Shown here: piece by piece, positions 54,056-64,000 of the stretch
Numbering within the stretch: the stretch's first letter is position 1
Layout of the letters: each line of letters starts with the position of its first letter
Assembly: GCA_947044405.1 (NCBI GenBank)
Contig: CAMRHE010000351.1
Span: 1,549,001 to 1,613,000, forward strand
Direction of reading: 5' to 3'
Source: Leptodactylus fallax
Taxonomy: Eukaryota > Chordata > Amphibia > Anura > Leptodactylidae
Length of the DNA: 64,000 nucleotides
The notes under the pieces: generated by a model
Seen by the model: the letters and a program-made list of their open reading frames with translations, nothing else
What the model was told of the DNA's origin: nothing
Database searches by the model: none
Program-made: the position numbers and the translations under genes

Positions 54056-54500
54056 TAAAGGGGTTGTCCAATTACAGTCCATGGTCATAATAGTATAATG
54101 TTGTACTGTGTTAGCCATTGAAAGTAGTGGAAGAGTGAAGAAATCAGGCGATACCTTTTAGAGGCTAACTGAGTATATTTGATGGTGAGCTTTCCTTTGA
54201 AGACCCATGTCTTTAGTGTATAAAAAATCTGTGAATTTTCAGTTTCTTGTATAACACCATGTCTGATGAAGGGAGCTAGTACTTCCGAAAGCTTACTATA
54301 CTATATACTCAGTTAGCCTCTAAAAGGTATCGCCTGATTTCTTCACTAGTCCATGGTCATGTGATGGACACACAGGTGCACAGCTCATTACAAAACAGAA
54401 TGTGACTAACGAGCAGTGCACTTGTGTGTCCATCACATGACCATGGACTGTATATCACATGACCATGGACTATACATCACATGACCATGAACTGATTTTT
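54056..54500. mobile_element. Palindromic TTAA-type MITE, right end unclear
   Basis: TTAA at 54055-54058 then 'aggggttgtccaattacag'. Arms 'ccatggtcatgtgatggac' and complement lie at about 54351 and 54430, with a further tandem of 'tatcacatgaccatggact' units. A hairpin element (54089-54347) is inserted in the left arm. Confidence 0.7.
54089..54347. mobile_element. Hairpin element with 13-bp target duplication
   Basis: Flanked by exact copies of AGTCCATGGTCAT (54076-54088 and 54348-54360). Contains perfect 44-bp inverted arms at 54134-54177 and 54304-54347, but 45 bases lie outside the left arm, so it is not symmetrical. 259 bp, no coding. A long duplication would suit a retroposon better than a cut-and-paste element. 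Confidence 0.8.
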
Positions 54501-54949
54501 ATCTATTGGGAGTAAGCAGAATGAATGACATCAAGCAGATATCTAGAAAACCGTGAGGAATTGATACAGAACATTCACTATGGAGAAAAAAGGACATGGA
54601 CCGCACATCCCAATCTTGTACATTGATCTAATGCTTTTCAGCAAAATCTACAAAAATGAGCATGAGGTTCTTAGTATATATATTAATCAAGGTGAATAAG
54701 TCCCTACTCTACTGGGTGTGGCGCTGCACAGCGACCACTGCAATGCAGCGGACAATATATTGGAAAATTGTACAACTATTCATTATACAAATAATATTCA
54801 TTTGCTAAAAAAAAATAAAAAAATGCAATCTTCATTACTTAAAGATACTAAAATCCTGTCCTGTTCATACTGAACACACAGGTGCACAGTTCGTTACAGT
54901 TACCACAGTTGTCTTGTATATAATTCAATAAACCAGCTATCTGCATTAG
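54501..54949. other. No recognised feature
   Basis: This interval is gene-free. Confidence 0.4.
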
Positions 54950-55110
54950 AAGGGGTGTGTCACCATAACTCAGCATATCAACCCATTTATTTATATTTCG
55001 GGTAGGGTCACCAGAATCAAACTCTGTTTACTCCTTGTGAATCGGTGTTGTCATTGCTGGGGTATCGCTTGGGTTTGGCAATATACAAATCGGCTCTTTC
55101 GAGCAACTTT
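54950..55110. mobile_element. Fragment of TTAA MITE family G
   Basis: 'tagggtcaccagaatcaaac' and 'ccttgtgaatcgg' match the left part of 18023-18323; the right end is missing. Confidence 0.6.
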
Positions 55111-55326
55111 CATTCGCAAAAAGTGGCCTCCAAGTTGCAGAACGGGATTGTGGCAAAAATTTGATGCAAGAAAGGGCCTTGAACAAAATGTGCTCCACAA
55201 TATCACCCATCTACGCCAGAAAAACGTCATACAGGGGTTGATAAATTGCCCCAATGATTGATTTTGAGGAAATATCTTGAAGTGGTGAGTTATGTTCTTC
55301 TGTAATGGTGGTCGTCAACTGACTTT

Positions 55327-56250
55327 AAGGCTAAGGCCCCACGTAGTGAGCTGCAGCCAAAGAGCACTGCAGGAAAAACCGCGGTGGAAACATATCAAGG
55401 TTTTTCCCACATCGCTTTTCACAGAAAGTCCGCAGAGTTTTCTGCATCAATAATACCTATAGGGAAAACGCCATTGCTTTTGCAGGTATAATTGACATGC
55501 TGCGATTTACAAAAACACAACAGTTTTTGAAATCGCACCATGTCACCTGTGGGTATTTTTCTGCAATGTGTAGTTGGGATTAGCCAGATTCCCATTTTGC
55601 TGTGGTTTTTTGAGCCAAAGAGAAAATTTAACAGAAGGGAAAAGTATAAGAGCTTCCTATATATTTGCCATTCCATTTCAATCCACTTTAGCTCAAAAAA
55701 CTGCAGCAAAATCTGCAATAAAAAAAAGTAGCTTTCCCGCTGATAAGCCTAAGGCCCCACATAGCAAACCACAGCAAAGAAAGCTGTGGGAAAAATTCAA
55801 TGCAAACACATGATGTTTTTTTTCTCACAGTATTTTTCATTGTGTTTTTGCTATGTTTTTCTCAGCATTTTTTTTCCCATATTAAGCTTTTTTTGTTGCA
55901 GATTTTGTTGCGGTTTTTTGAGCCAAAGCCAGGAGTGGATTGATCAGAAGGGAGAAGTATAAGAACTTCCTATATATTTCCCATTCCTCTTGTAGCCATT
56001 CTTGGCTTTGGCTCAAAAAAGCAGCAAAATCTGCCACAGAAAAAGCAGCTTTTCCACAATGTGGGGTCTTAACCTAAATCCATTGGGAAAATACTAGCGT
56101 TTCTGCAGGTAAAATTGACACTTGTATTTTTGAAAACGCACTTTTCCACTGCATTTTTTTCTGCAATGTGTGGATGGGATTAGCCAGAATCTCATTCACT
56201 TTGCTGGTACTGTAAATGTTGCATCCTTTTTTTGCTGTGTTTTCACATGG
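55327..56250 (+). repeat. Two or more family F copies in tandem
   Basis: 'ggctaaggccccacgtagtg' begins one copy and 'ctaaggccccacatagcaaa' another at 55747. The core 'ctgcaatgtgtgg' occurs at 55561 and 56162. Inner arms 'gagccaaagccaggagtgga' and 'tggctttggctcaaaaa' at 55918 and 56008 are the two sides of a palindrome. Confidence 0.75.
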
Positions 56251-57202
56251 TGGAGCCTTGGTAAGAGCTACTCCAGTAATGGATTAACCCTTTATCCACT
56301 ATACAGGGATATGGACTTCACGGCTACAATCTCTACTGTAACTTGTATCTGCAGAGTCACTGCCATGTAGCAGAGCAGAGAAGTGAATCCCAACTGTGAA
56401 CAAGCAGGGTATAAAACTGGGGAGTTGATAGGGAAGAGACAAGTCCAAGGGGCAAATACAGAGTTATGTGGCCTGGATCAAGCACAAGGGGCCATCCAAG
56501 GGTAAGGTGTGAATTCAGTCAAATAATCCAAAGGAACAATACTATGGCAAAGATACAGTTACCAGCAGTGAAATCCTGGGAAAGATGGGTGGATGATATA
56601 GCTGGGTCTAATTAACTAATTATCAACTGCTGCACAGTCACAGATCAAATGGGGAATTAACCCTTACTTACCAGAAACTGCTGAAAGTAGTCACATATAG
56701 AAAATGGCAATATGTCTGCATGATGCACGCACCTGCCGAGCCTTTCATCCATGTGACATACAATACAGATAATGAGGTCGGCAGTATGTGACATGTTCCT
56801 CCATGGACACCACCAGGTCAAGCTGTGGAAAGAAAACATCAGGAGATTGTGGCAATTGTGCCTCTGATCATAGGATGTGGGGCGGAGGACATCCACTGTC
56901 AGGGACAGGCTCAAAGCCTTGGAATATCTTTAGGAGGTGTCACTTTTAGAATATTTATGGATGAGCATCTATAAAGCTGAGATAACCATCCCTGCTCCAT
57001 TCTACCAGGCAGATCTCAGAATGGTAGCTCTATGCAGTGTACTATGGAAGCTTGTAATTGATGTATATGAGATGACCCGTCACCACTCCTGACATAGCTG
57101 TTTTAGTAAATAGCTCCATAATATAAGCATCCGCGAACATCTTCTTTTATAATTCTGCTTTGTTCCATTCCTCGGGGTATGTGACATCAGTTGTCTGCAG
57201 CA
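56251..57202. other. No recognised feature
   Basis: This interval is gene-free; no window-internal match. Confidence 0.4.
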
Positions 57203-57420
57203 TTATACTCTGGGGTCTCTTCAGTATAATAGGTGGGGGAACAGGGAAGGTGACAAAAATAAAAAAAAACATTCATACTCACCTACCGTTACCTCTTTTG
57301 GGCCACCTTGTGGCTACTGTGGCATCATGCACCCGGGTCACCACTGAGCCCTGTGATTGTGCCACCAGCGGTTACATGGATACACCAAGCGCCATAAATC
57401 AAGTGTCTGATGCCGACTGA
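57203..57420. repeat. Fragment related to the hAT interior
   Basis: 'cattatactctggggtctct' resembles 46067-46095 inside the hAT element, so a partial copy of a related repeat is likely. Confidence 0.45.
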
Positions 57421-57870
57421 TAATCTGTCCACTCAACCTTTATACCTCTTATTAGTTGCTTTTGTTAACAAAAGTGTTAACAAGTGTTGCAATTTAGGTC
57501 ACGCCCCCTTACCATGAAGTCATACCCCTTTTTATGCCAGTCATAAAAGTCTCTAAAAAAAGTATAAAACACTTGATAAATGTGGAGTAAGGAATGTAAG
57601 AGTATGTTCACACGATGGAATATGCAGATGATTTTCAGACTGATCGCACCTCAAAATCAGCTCCAAATTCTGACCCCAAAATTGTTTTCAATGGGAGGTA
57701 GTGCTGGAGGCTTCTTTTTTTCAGGATGGTGAATAACAGTGATACAAGGAGCAGTAACTAAAATAAAGCCAAGTAAAGGGTGCACAACGGAACACTGAGT
57801 ACTTAGCACTGCTGTGAATGTATTTGCAGATAATTTTTGGGAGCTGGATAACCACTTTAACCTAATCTTA
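57421..57870. other. Gene-free; MITE debris near 57600-57720
   Basis: 'tatgttcacacgatggaat' and 'ttttcaatgggaggtag' resemble the ends and middle of a common MITE type, without both ends. Confidence 0.35.
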
Positions 57871-57871
57871 G

Positions 57872-58203
57872 ACTGGGGCCCTATGTGGCATAAAACCGCA
57901 GCGTTTTACAGTCACAGCAAAGTGGATGGAATTCTAGCGAATCCCGTCCCCACTTTGCAGGAAAATAAGTGGTGCAGACATGCGGCGATTTCTAAAACCG
58001 TTGCGGTTTTGGAAATTGCAGCATGTCAATTATATTTACGGAAACGCCGGCAGTTTTCCTATAGATATAATTGAAGCAGAAAGTCTGAGTTAACCTCTGC
58101 AAACTTTCTGTGCAAAGCGCTGCAGAAAGAACCGCGATGCTTTGCCGCCATGGCTTTTCCTGCAGTGCTTTTTTTTCTGTGTCCCTCTACATGGAGCCTT
58201 AGA
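57872..58203 (-). repeat. Family F copy, inverted
   Basis: 'ggggccctatgtggcataaa' to 'tacatggagcctta'. Reads as the reverse of the copies at 42467 and 55327. Confidence 0.75.
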
Positions 58204-59256
58204 CTAAAGTGGTAATTTACATCCCTGTCCTGCAAGTCTGTGCCTTTAATGCAAGACAATATCCTGCTGGTCTTAGACGCAGCTGATTGACATTGTGCTG
58301 CTATTCAGTCTACAATCTACACACAGGTCCTTCTCTAAAAGTGACTCTTTCAATTTTACTCCCCCTAGGACATATGTCACATCCAGATTATTAATACCCA
58401 GATCCATAACTACAAGTCTCTAGAAGGAATACAATAGGGTTATAAGAAAAGATGCTCCAGAACTGGTGATTTATGAGGAATCCAAATATGTCAGTAGACG
58501 TGACAGGTCCTCTTTAGTGAATGGACTGATCAAAATGCACCACAGCTATAGATGGCAGTCAGGGGATTGGGAAAAGCAGCACGAAATTATGTATTCTGCG
58601 AGAAGTTACTTCTAAAATCATTGTGCACTGAGAAGTTCCCGCTTCCTGACACTTGACATGAATTGTAGATCGGGTATTGCAACCTAAAAACAAAACAACA
58701 AAACACTAGAGTTTGACAGGAGCGTTATCAACATTGGATTTCTTTGCAAACATATCTAACTATAGAAACAAGTTGTCAGCCGCACTGATTCTTCCATGGT
58801 CACAGCTCTGGGCACACTGTCACAGCTAATACATCAGACTGGAGGAAGGATTTTTCTAAGATTACACCTGTCATCTCGGGCAGATCGACTTCTAGTGACA
58901 AGAGTCGGTGAAATAAGTGGTAGGATCCAGCTTCACGGATTATTAATTCAGGATTTTTTGTATGGTGGTTGCTTTATTGTCAAAACTGCAAACAAAAATT
59001 TGTTAAATTCTTTTTTGTTAAAATTAGGATCTGTTGACACATTGGTCATTGCTTCTATTAAAATTGTATGGTGGAGCCATCATCCAATGATAGTGACCAA
59101 ACAGTTGGATTTCTGTCGGATTACTTTCTATCATTTTGTACAGTAAGGTTAGAGCTGCATACTGCAATTTTCTTGTAAAAAAATTACAAAAACCCTCCTG
59201 GAACTCACCAACGGAGGTGTGAATAGAGTGTAATCTTTGGCAAGTGACCATGACAG
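58204..59256. other. No recognised feature
   Basis: About 1 kb, gene-free. A 116-codon open frame at 58796 has no motif. Confidence 0.4.
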
Positions 59257-59260
59257 CTAA

Positions 59261-59637
59261 AGGGGTTGTCCAGGCAAAAATTTTATATTTTAAATACACC
59301 GAGGGAGGTGAAAAAAAAAAAATCATACTCACTTTTCCTCAGTGCTCTGATGCCTCCCAGTGCCGTTCTGTCCTGCCGGTCCATGGTCCATTGTTGTCTA
59401 TCGGTGGAAGTCCCCACTGCACGTGACTGCTAAGGCCAACCAGTGGCTTCAGCTGCAGGGATCCAAGACGTCACAGCTAGCGAGGAGTTTCAATTCTAGA
59501 AGACACCAGAGCAGCAGGACCGGAGCGCACCAGGAGGACACTGGGGCACTGGGGACAGGTGAGTATTATTTTTTTTTTAAAATTTTCACCTCCCCTGGTC
59601 TATTTTAAAAAATATTTTTTCTACCCAGGCAACCTCT
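59261..59637. mobile_element. TTAA MITE, relative of the nested copy at 46940
   Basis: Left target CTAA (59257-59260, one base off), then AGGGGTTGTCCAGGCAAAAA. Right end 'ctacccaggcaacctct' with TTAA 59638-59641. Confidence 0.82.
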
Positions 59638-59641
59638 TTAA

Positions 59642-60083
59642 CCTCTTTAAGTTCCCTTTTTCTCTTATCCATCTATGAGTGATCTTACTTGAAAAAATAT
59701 TTGCTGTGGTAAGCTACAAAACAGTGGGGCAGGTTTATTAGGCCAGTTTTCTGGTGTACAAGGCATACTTTTTTGCACAAATCGGATTTTCACGTACTCC
59801 CTACTGGAATGTTCACACAGACAATACAGGAAAAAAGTTTGTGTGTCCCTGAGAAATTTTTTTTAAATTGAAAAAATTGCCACAACATAAAAAATTACCC
59901 ATTATTTGTCATATACAGACTAAAACTTTAATGATACAGAATATTCCATGCGTGGGCCCCTTTCCATTCGCTGCTGAAGAAGGGTTGGAGCTTCCACTTT
60001 CTGAAGGTGGGATCCACATCTATAAGACATTGATGGGATATTCTATGGATAAGGAATGTAATGAAAATACCTCTTTAGGTTTA
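59642..60083. other. No recognised feature
   Basis: This interval is gene-free. Confidence 0.4.
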
Positions 60084-60295
60084 CCTTAGGTTCACACTAG
60101 AATTCGACTCTCTGTTGTTCGGGTCTGCATGGGGACGGAAATTCAGGGACACCCGCGAACCCCATAGACTATAATAAATAAAATACAGTATAAAACCGGT
60201 GGAAAGAAAAGTTCTCCATACAGGACTTTTCTCTCTGCTGATTTTAGACGGAATCTGCAGCAGAGTCTCCAACGCAGATGTGAACCTAGCCTTAC
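60084..60295. mobile_element. MITE with ccttaggttcacac ends
   Basis: 'ccttaggttcacactag' at the left and 'gatgtgaacctagcctta' at the right are inverted over about 15 bp. About 212 bp. Confidence 0.7.
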
Positions 60296-61541
60296 TTGTT
60301 CGGTGACAATACTGTGATTTGCCTGGGTTTGTTCCAAAAATCAGTATAGGTTCTAAGTCTTAAGATTTTTCAGTGGTAAATAAACATCTTTACATAGACA
60401 AACAATATATTGCCTATGGCATTGGTGTAGTCAAAATAAAAGCGCTAAATTTTATTATAAACTCAACATGTAATGTTATAAGGACCTGGAAAAAATGGCA
60501 AAAATTCAGCCAACTACAAAGCAATTCTTGTAACAATGGACCCATGGCGTACTGCTAGACATACAGAGATGGTAATGGAAGCTTAATCAGTGGTGACTCA
60601 ATATGAGAAGCACAAAGTAACATGTCAAACATGTCAACCCAGAAGTATGGTATCAAATCAGAACATTTCTCATCACCACAGCTAGACAAACCAGTCTACG
60701 GAAACTGTTCTGCCCGGCGCAGGCTTTAATCATTTCTCATGCACTCTGAGATGAAGTTCAGAAGAAACATCTTTGTTTAAATGGCATCCATGAGACAGGA
60801 GATATGGCAAATAAGGGCTGGGGAAATGTATAGACTGATGTGACAGGTTTAATTTTACAGTCTACGAAAATTTACAAAAAGAAATTTCACCTATGCCATA
60901 AATTTTATTCAAAACTGGCTGCTGGTACGTGGGAAAGGAAGAGTAAAAAAAAAAATCATTATTACCATGCCAATTATTATTATGCTTCTGTTTAGTGTTC
61001 TATTATATTATGTAATAGGGGTTACACTGATTTTTCTATTCCAAAGATGACTTTAATTCCTTAGTGATATCCCCGTACATGTCCAGCGGGTGGGAACAGA
61101 AACAATATGGCACACACTCCATATGGAGAGTTATATAGCTGACACTTTCCTGTAACATCTGGCATTGGAGATAACTTTGATTCCGTCTGTTTCACCTCTT
61201 AGACACCATGGTTAATAGCCAACAGTATGACATGAGCATTTACACAAAAGAAGCAGGCTCCCTTTGTCTCCCAATTGCCACGCAATGGTAAGGTGCCTAG
61301 GCATCGTTCTGGCAACTAGTGAAGGCTCCCTTTACTGGCCTCCAATTATTATATTATGGCACTTGAAGAGACTCCAGAATAATGAACTTTAGGAGATTTT
61401 TGGGTGGTGAACCCCAGAAAATTCTAAATTCGGTTTAACCAGAAATTTTTGCAAAACTCGTAATTAACAGGTTCACCATCTCTAAATTTAACCTTTACTA
61501 TAGGGTTCACTTTCTTCTACGTATGATCAGAAGTAGAGATG
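60296..61541. other. Gene-free; unmasked island near 60640-60830
   Basis: No repeats matched elsewhere. The 190-bp stretch around 60700-60800 is non-repetitive with mixed composition ('tttaatcatttctcatgcac'), a possible conserved element. Confidence 0.3.
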
Positions 61542-61589
61542 GACGGTCCAACCCTGATATCACGGGAATTCCGGTCCGTGGCCGGGATT

Positions 61590-62215
61590 TCAAAGTCAGC
61601 CTCCTGACCCTCTCCAACCCCCATATTTCACTCCCAAACCTCATGTTGGTCCTGTGGGACTATGGTCATTTTTCCGGGTACAAGGAAAACCCTCGAAAAC
61701 GGAGGCTCTACCTCTTAACATCCCAACCCCTGTCCTCCAACTCCTCCGTAGTAACTACAACTTTCAGTGGCGAGACCGTTCTCTTCGCTACTTAGGTATC
61801 CAGTTGTCTTCCTCCTATGCCACACTGTATTCCGTTAATCACCCTCGGCTGTTTCGTGATCTTCGGGCTCTCCTAGATAAATGGTGTCCCCTCTATATTT
61901 CCTTGATAGGGTGGATTACTGCTGTTAAAATGATGCTTCTCCCTAAACTTCTCTACTTCTTTGAAACCCTGTTGGTGGCTGTTCCTCGAGCTGAACTGCG
62001 TTCCCCTCCAAATGGCCATCTTTCAATATATTTGGAATGGTAAGTGGCACCGCATTCCTCGCTCTGTTATGCTAGCTGGTAAGGCGGAGGGGGGTCTGGT
62101 GGTCTCCCACTTACGCTGTATTCCATTCTGGGCGGCAGCCCGGGCCTATAATAAGTGGGTGGAGATAGAAAAGCTCTGGCTAGCTCCTATCCATCCTAAC
62201 GCATTCTTTAGTTAA
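61590..62215 (+). pseudogene. Second L1/Tx1-type ORF2 fragment
   Basis: Three overlapping frames give one LINE region: 'DYGHFSGYK' near 61660, 'YLGIQLSSS' near 61792, 'ITAVKMMLLPKLLYFFETL' near 61918 and 'FQYIWNGKWHRIPR' near 62023. These are the part after the RT active site of L1-type elements. At least three frameshifts. Both ends are truncated. It is a different copy from 39240-41790 and looks less decayed. Confidence 0.88.
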
Positions 62216-62878
62216 TCTGAGATGAATCCCCAATTGTTTGATTTTGTTAAAAACGGAACAATTCGGAGTATTCGGGTTGAATCTCCCATCTCTAATCACA
62301 AGCTAATAAGAATGTAGTTTATAAAACTAACTGATAATTTTATAAACCTTTATGAATGTTAATGTTGAAGAAGGGTATTTAGAACTGGAGATATGGGAGT
62401 TGTAGTGATACTTCCTATCATTTATTCCTCTGAAAAACACTACCTTTTCAGTTCACTGACTGGCAGGTATCTCTTCCTATTCCCTAATAAACATGCATGC
62501 GCAGACCAGGTGATTTCTACATGATTATTTTAATAGGGATAAATATATGAGCCACTATCAGACACCTCTTGTAGCCTGTACTGGGGGCCTTTGTTGAGGA
62601 AAGATGATCTGGGGGAACTTGTTGGCAAAACCTAGAAGTGTCAGTGACACAATATAACTGAGTACTGCTTGCCTGGCAGTACAATGAGAGATCTGGTGTG
62701 AACAGTGAGGAAAAGAAGCTGAGGAGACGTGAAAGGTGAAGTGCTGCCATTATTGGGCAGCACTGGTTTCAGCATCCCCAGGTTGGCCTATGCCACCACA
62801 GAGAGTCCACAGCACCATCACTAAGAGTGTATGGGAATGCACTAAGGTCTGACAGAGCTCAGCATTAATAAGAGATGG
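62216..62878. other. No recognised feature
   Basis: This interval is gene-free. Confidence 0.4.
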
Positions 62879-62882
62879 TTAA

Positions 62883-63194
62883 AGGGGTTGTTCAGGAGAC
62901 TTTAAATTCACTTACCTGATCCATCAGACTCTTGATAATGCACCCGGGGGTTTCAACCAATGCCTGGATCACATGATCGGAAGCAGTGCTCAGACCCCAG
63001 GTCGCTCTGCCCCTTATCTGGCATAGATAGCCAGCCCACATAGCAAAGGTAATTATCTTGAAATCAGAGAAGGAATGGGGAGAGACCCAAGGGTGGAGTG
63101 ACCTGGGGGTCGGAGTGCTGCTTCTGGTGGAGTGACTCATCATCAAGAGTCCACTAGATCAGGTAAGTTAATCTAAACTCCACGGACATCCCCT
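62883..63194. mobile_element. TTAA MITE, 312 bp
   Basis: Lies between TTAA 62879-62882 and TTAA 63195-63198, with ends 'aggggttgttcaggag' and 'ccacggacatcccct'. Interior arms near 62918 and 63140 ('cttacctgat'/'atcaggtaag') are inverted. Confidence 0.85.
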
Positions 63195-63198
63195 TTAA

Positions 63199-64000
63199 AT
63201 ACTAAAGTGCACCTAGTGTACCAACAATGTTGTTAACAGTAAGAATTATAGAGTCTGCAAGTTGTATCAAAGACTGCGTCCTCCTATGACTCAAACCTGG
63301 AACGACTTGATCCCCTGTACTATATAATGCAATACTTCTGTACATAGACTGCGTATGTGTAACAGGGAAATGGCAACCATTGATTGGTTTCTTGGCTGTA
63401 AGGGCAACCATTTGGAACCCTTCAATATCATCAAGGGGGGCCTGAAGAGTTGAAATGGGGGTGATGCCCTCCCAACCACCCAAGATGCCAGGATCACTTG
63501 GAGGATCCTACTACAGGAACATGGCAGGGTTGGTCCACCAACTATGCGCTGAAAACTACATGTGATATTTGTTGATAGAAGTTTGTAGTTGTAACTGTAA
63601 TATTGTAATTTGGATTCTCCTTGTCAAGTCATAATGTTTAATGAGGTCTATGCAGTAAATCTAGCTGTGTAAAGACATAAAATCCAGCTGTACTCATTAC
63701 TAGAACCAATACAGCGAAATGGTTCTAAGCTCTGTGTTTTATTTTACGTGAAAAAGCTTAAAGTTTTTGTAAATGTTTCAGATCCTAATGAGGCTCCGGC
63801 AACATAATGACAATACCGACCCGCTTTTTGTTTTCTCTTTAGGCAAACAATGGACGTGACATGCCTGCAGTGAATTAAATGTAGAAGGAAAAGTAAAGGT
63901 CATCGTTCAGAACTTTGTGATGGCAAGTTAAAAGAGATGATATTCAGAGGCTGGATAGTCGGAGAAGGAGGACAGTTTCCTTGGAGACAGTTCTCAGAGG
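63199..64000. other. Gene-free; splice-site-like signal near 63840
   Basis: The stretch 63770-63900 is unmasked. 'ctttttgttttctctttag' ends in AG at 63841-63842, about 35 bases after a 'taatgac' branch-like site. The following sequence is open for a dozen codons to TAA at about 63876 in one frame. No homology was recognised. Confidence 0.3.

Overview
Eukaryotic, non-coding, transposon-dense DNA, most likely from an anuran amphibian. The evidence for that is the mixture of elements: a Ty3/gypsy LTR retrotransposon, a DIRS-order (Ngaro-like) tyrosine-recombinase retrotransposon, CR1/L2-type and L1/Tx1-type LINEs, Tc1/mariner and hAT DNA transposons, and a very high density of short TTAA-flanked inverted-repeat elements of the 'aggggttgtccagg' kind that I associate with large frog and toad genomes. 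The species assignment is inference. No host protein-coding gene, rRNA or tRNA gene could be recognised; the window reads as intergenic or deep intronic sequence with a few unmasked, conserved-looking islands.

Layout. 1-6.5 kb: old repeats, a 4-copy minisatellite, a 46-bp satellite array (2.86-3.53 kb) and a Tc1 remnant (4.2-4.86 kb) inside a TTAA-flanked repeat. 6.9-10.5 kb: a hAT-like terminus, a degenerate tandem repeat, then a 5'-truncated CR1/L2-clade LINE with an 830-codon open frame. 11.08-12.69 kb: a complete Tc1-family element with long terminal inverted repeats and a frameshifted transposase. 13-19 kb: MITEs (three TTAA elements in a cluster), a 270-bp-class tandem repeat, and two unmasked islands. 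19.07-19.73 kb: first of three solo LTRs of one family. 20.46-27.85 kb: a full-length, apparently recent gypsy element with near-identical 1-kb LTRs and an uninterrupted gag-pol frame. 28-35 kb: a TTTTGT/ACAAAA foldback-rich tract, a mariner-derived MITE, a second 46-bp satellite array, further TTAA elements, and a second solo LTR nested in one of them. 35.8-37.2 kb: an unmasked island with a strong 3' splice-site-like signal, then the third solo LTR. 39.2-41.8 kb: an L1/Tx1-type LINE remnant split by a TTAA MITE. 44.3-46.5 kb: a Tc1 remnant and a 1.2-kb hAT element with an exact 8-bp target duplication. 46.8-47.4 kb: a TTAA MITE nested in another. 48.33-53.84 kb: the Ngaro-like element (gag, RT, RNase H, tyrosine recombinase, SGNH hydrolase), inserted in an older palindromic repeat and decayed by frameshifts and stops. 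54-64 kb: more palindromic repeats, a hairpin element with a 13-bp target duplication, an L1 fragment and TTAA MITEs.

How the parts work together. Only the gypsy element looks potentially functional: promoter-bearing LTRs, a tRNA-Thr-like primer site, a polypurine tract and all pol catalytic residues. Everything else is decayed or non-autonomous, and the nested insertions give a relative age order. The most unusual items are the hydrolase-carrying Ngaro-like element, the gypsy Gag resembling PNMA proteins, the TTAA elements that share a target site, and two satellite arrays that share flanking DNA.
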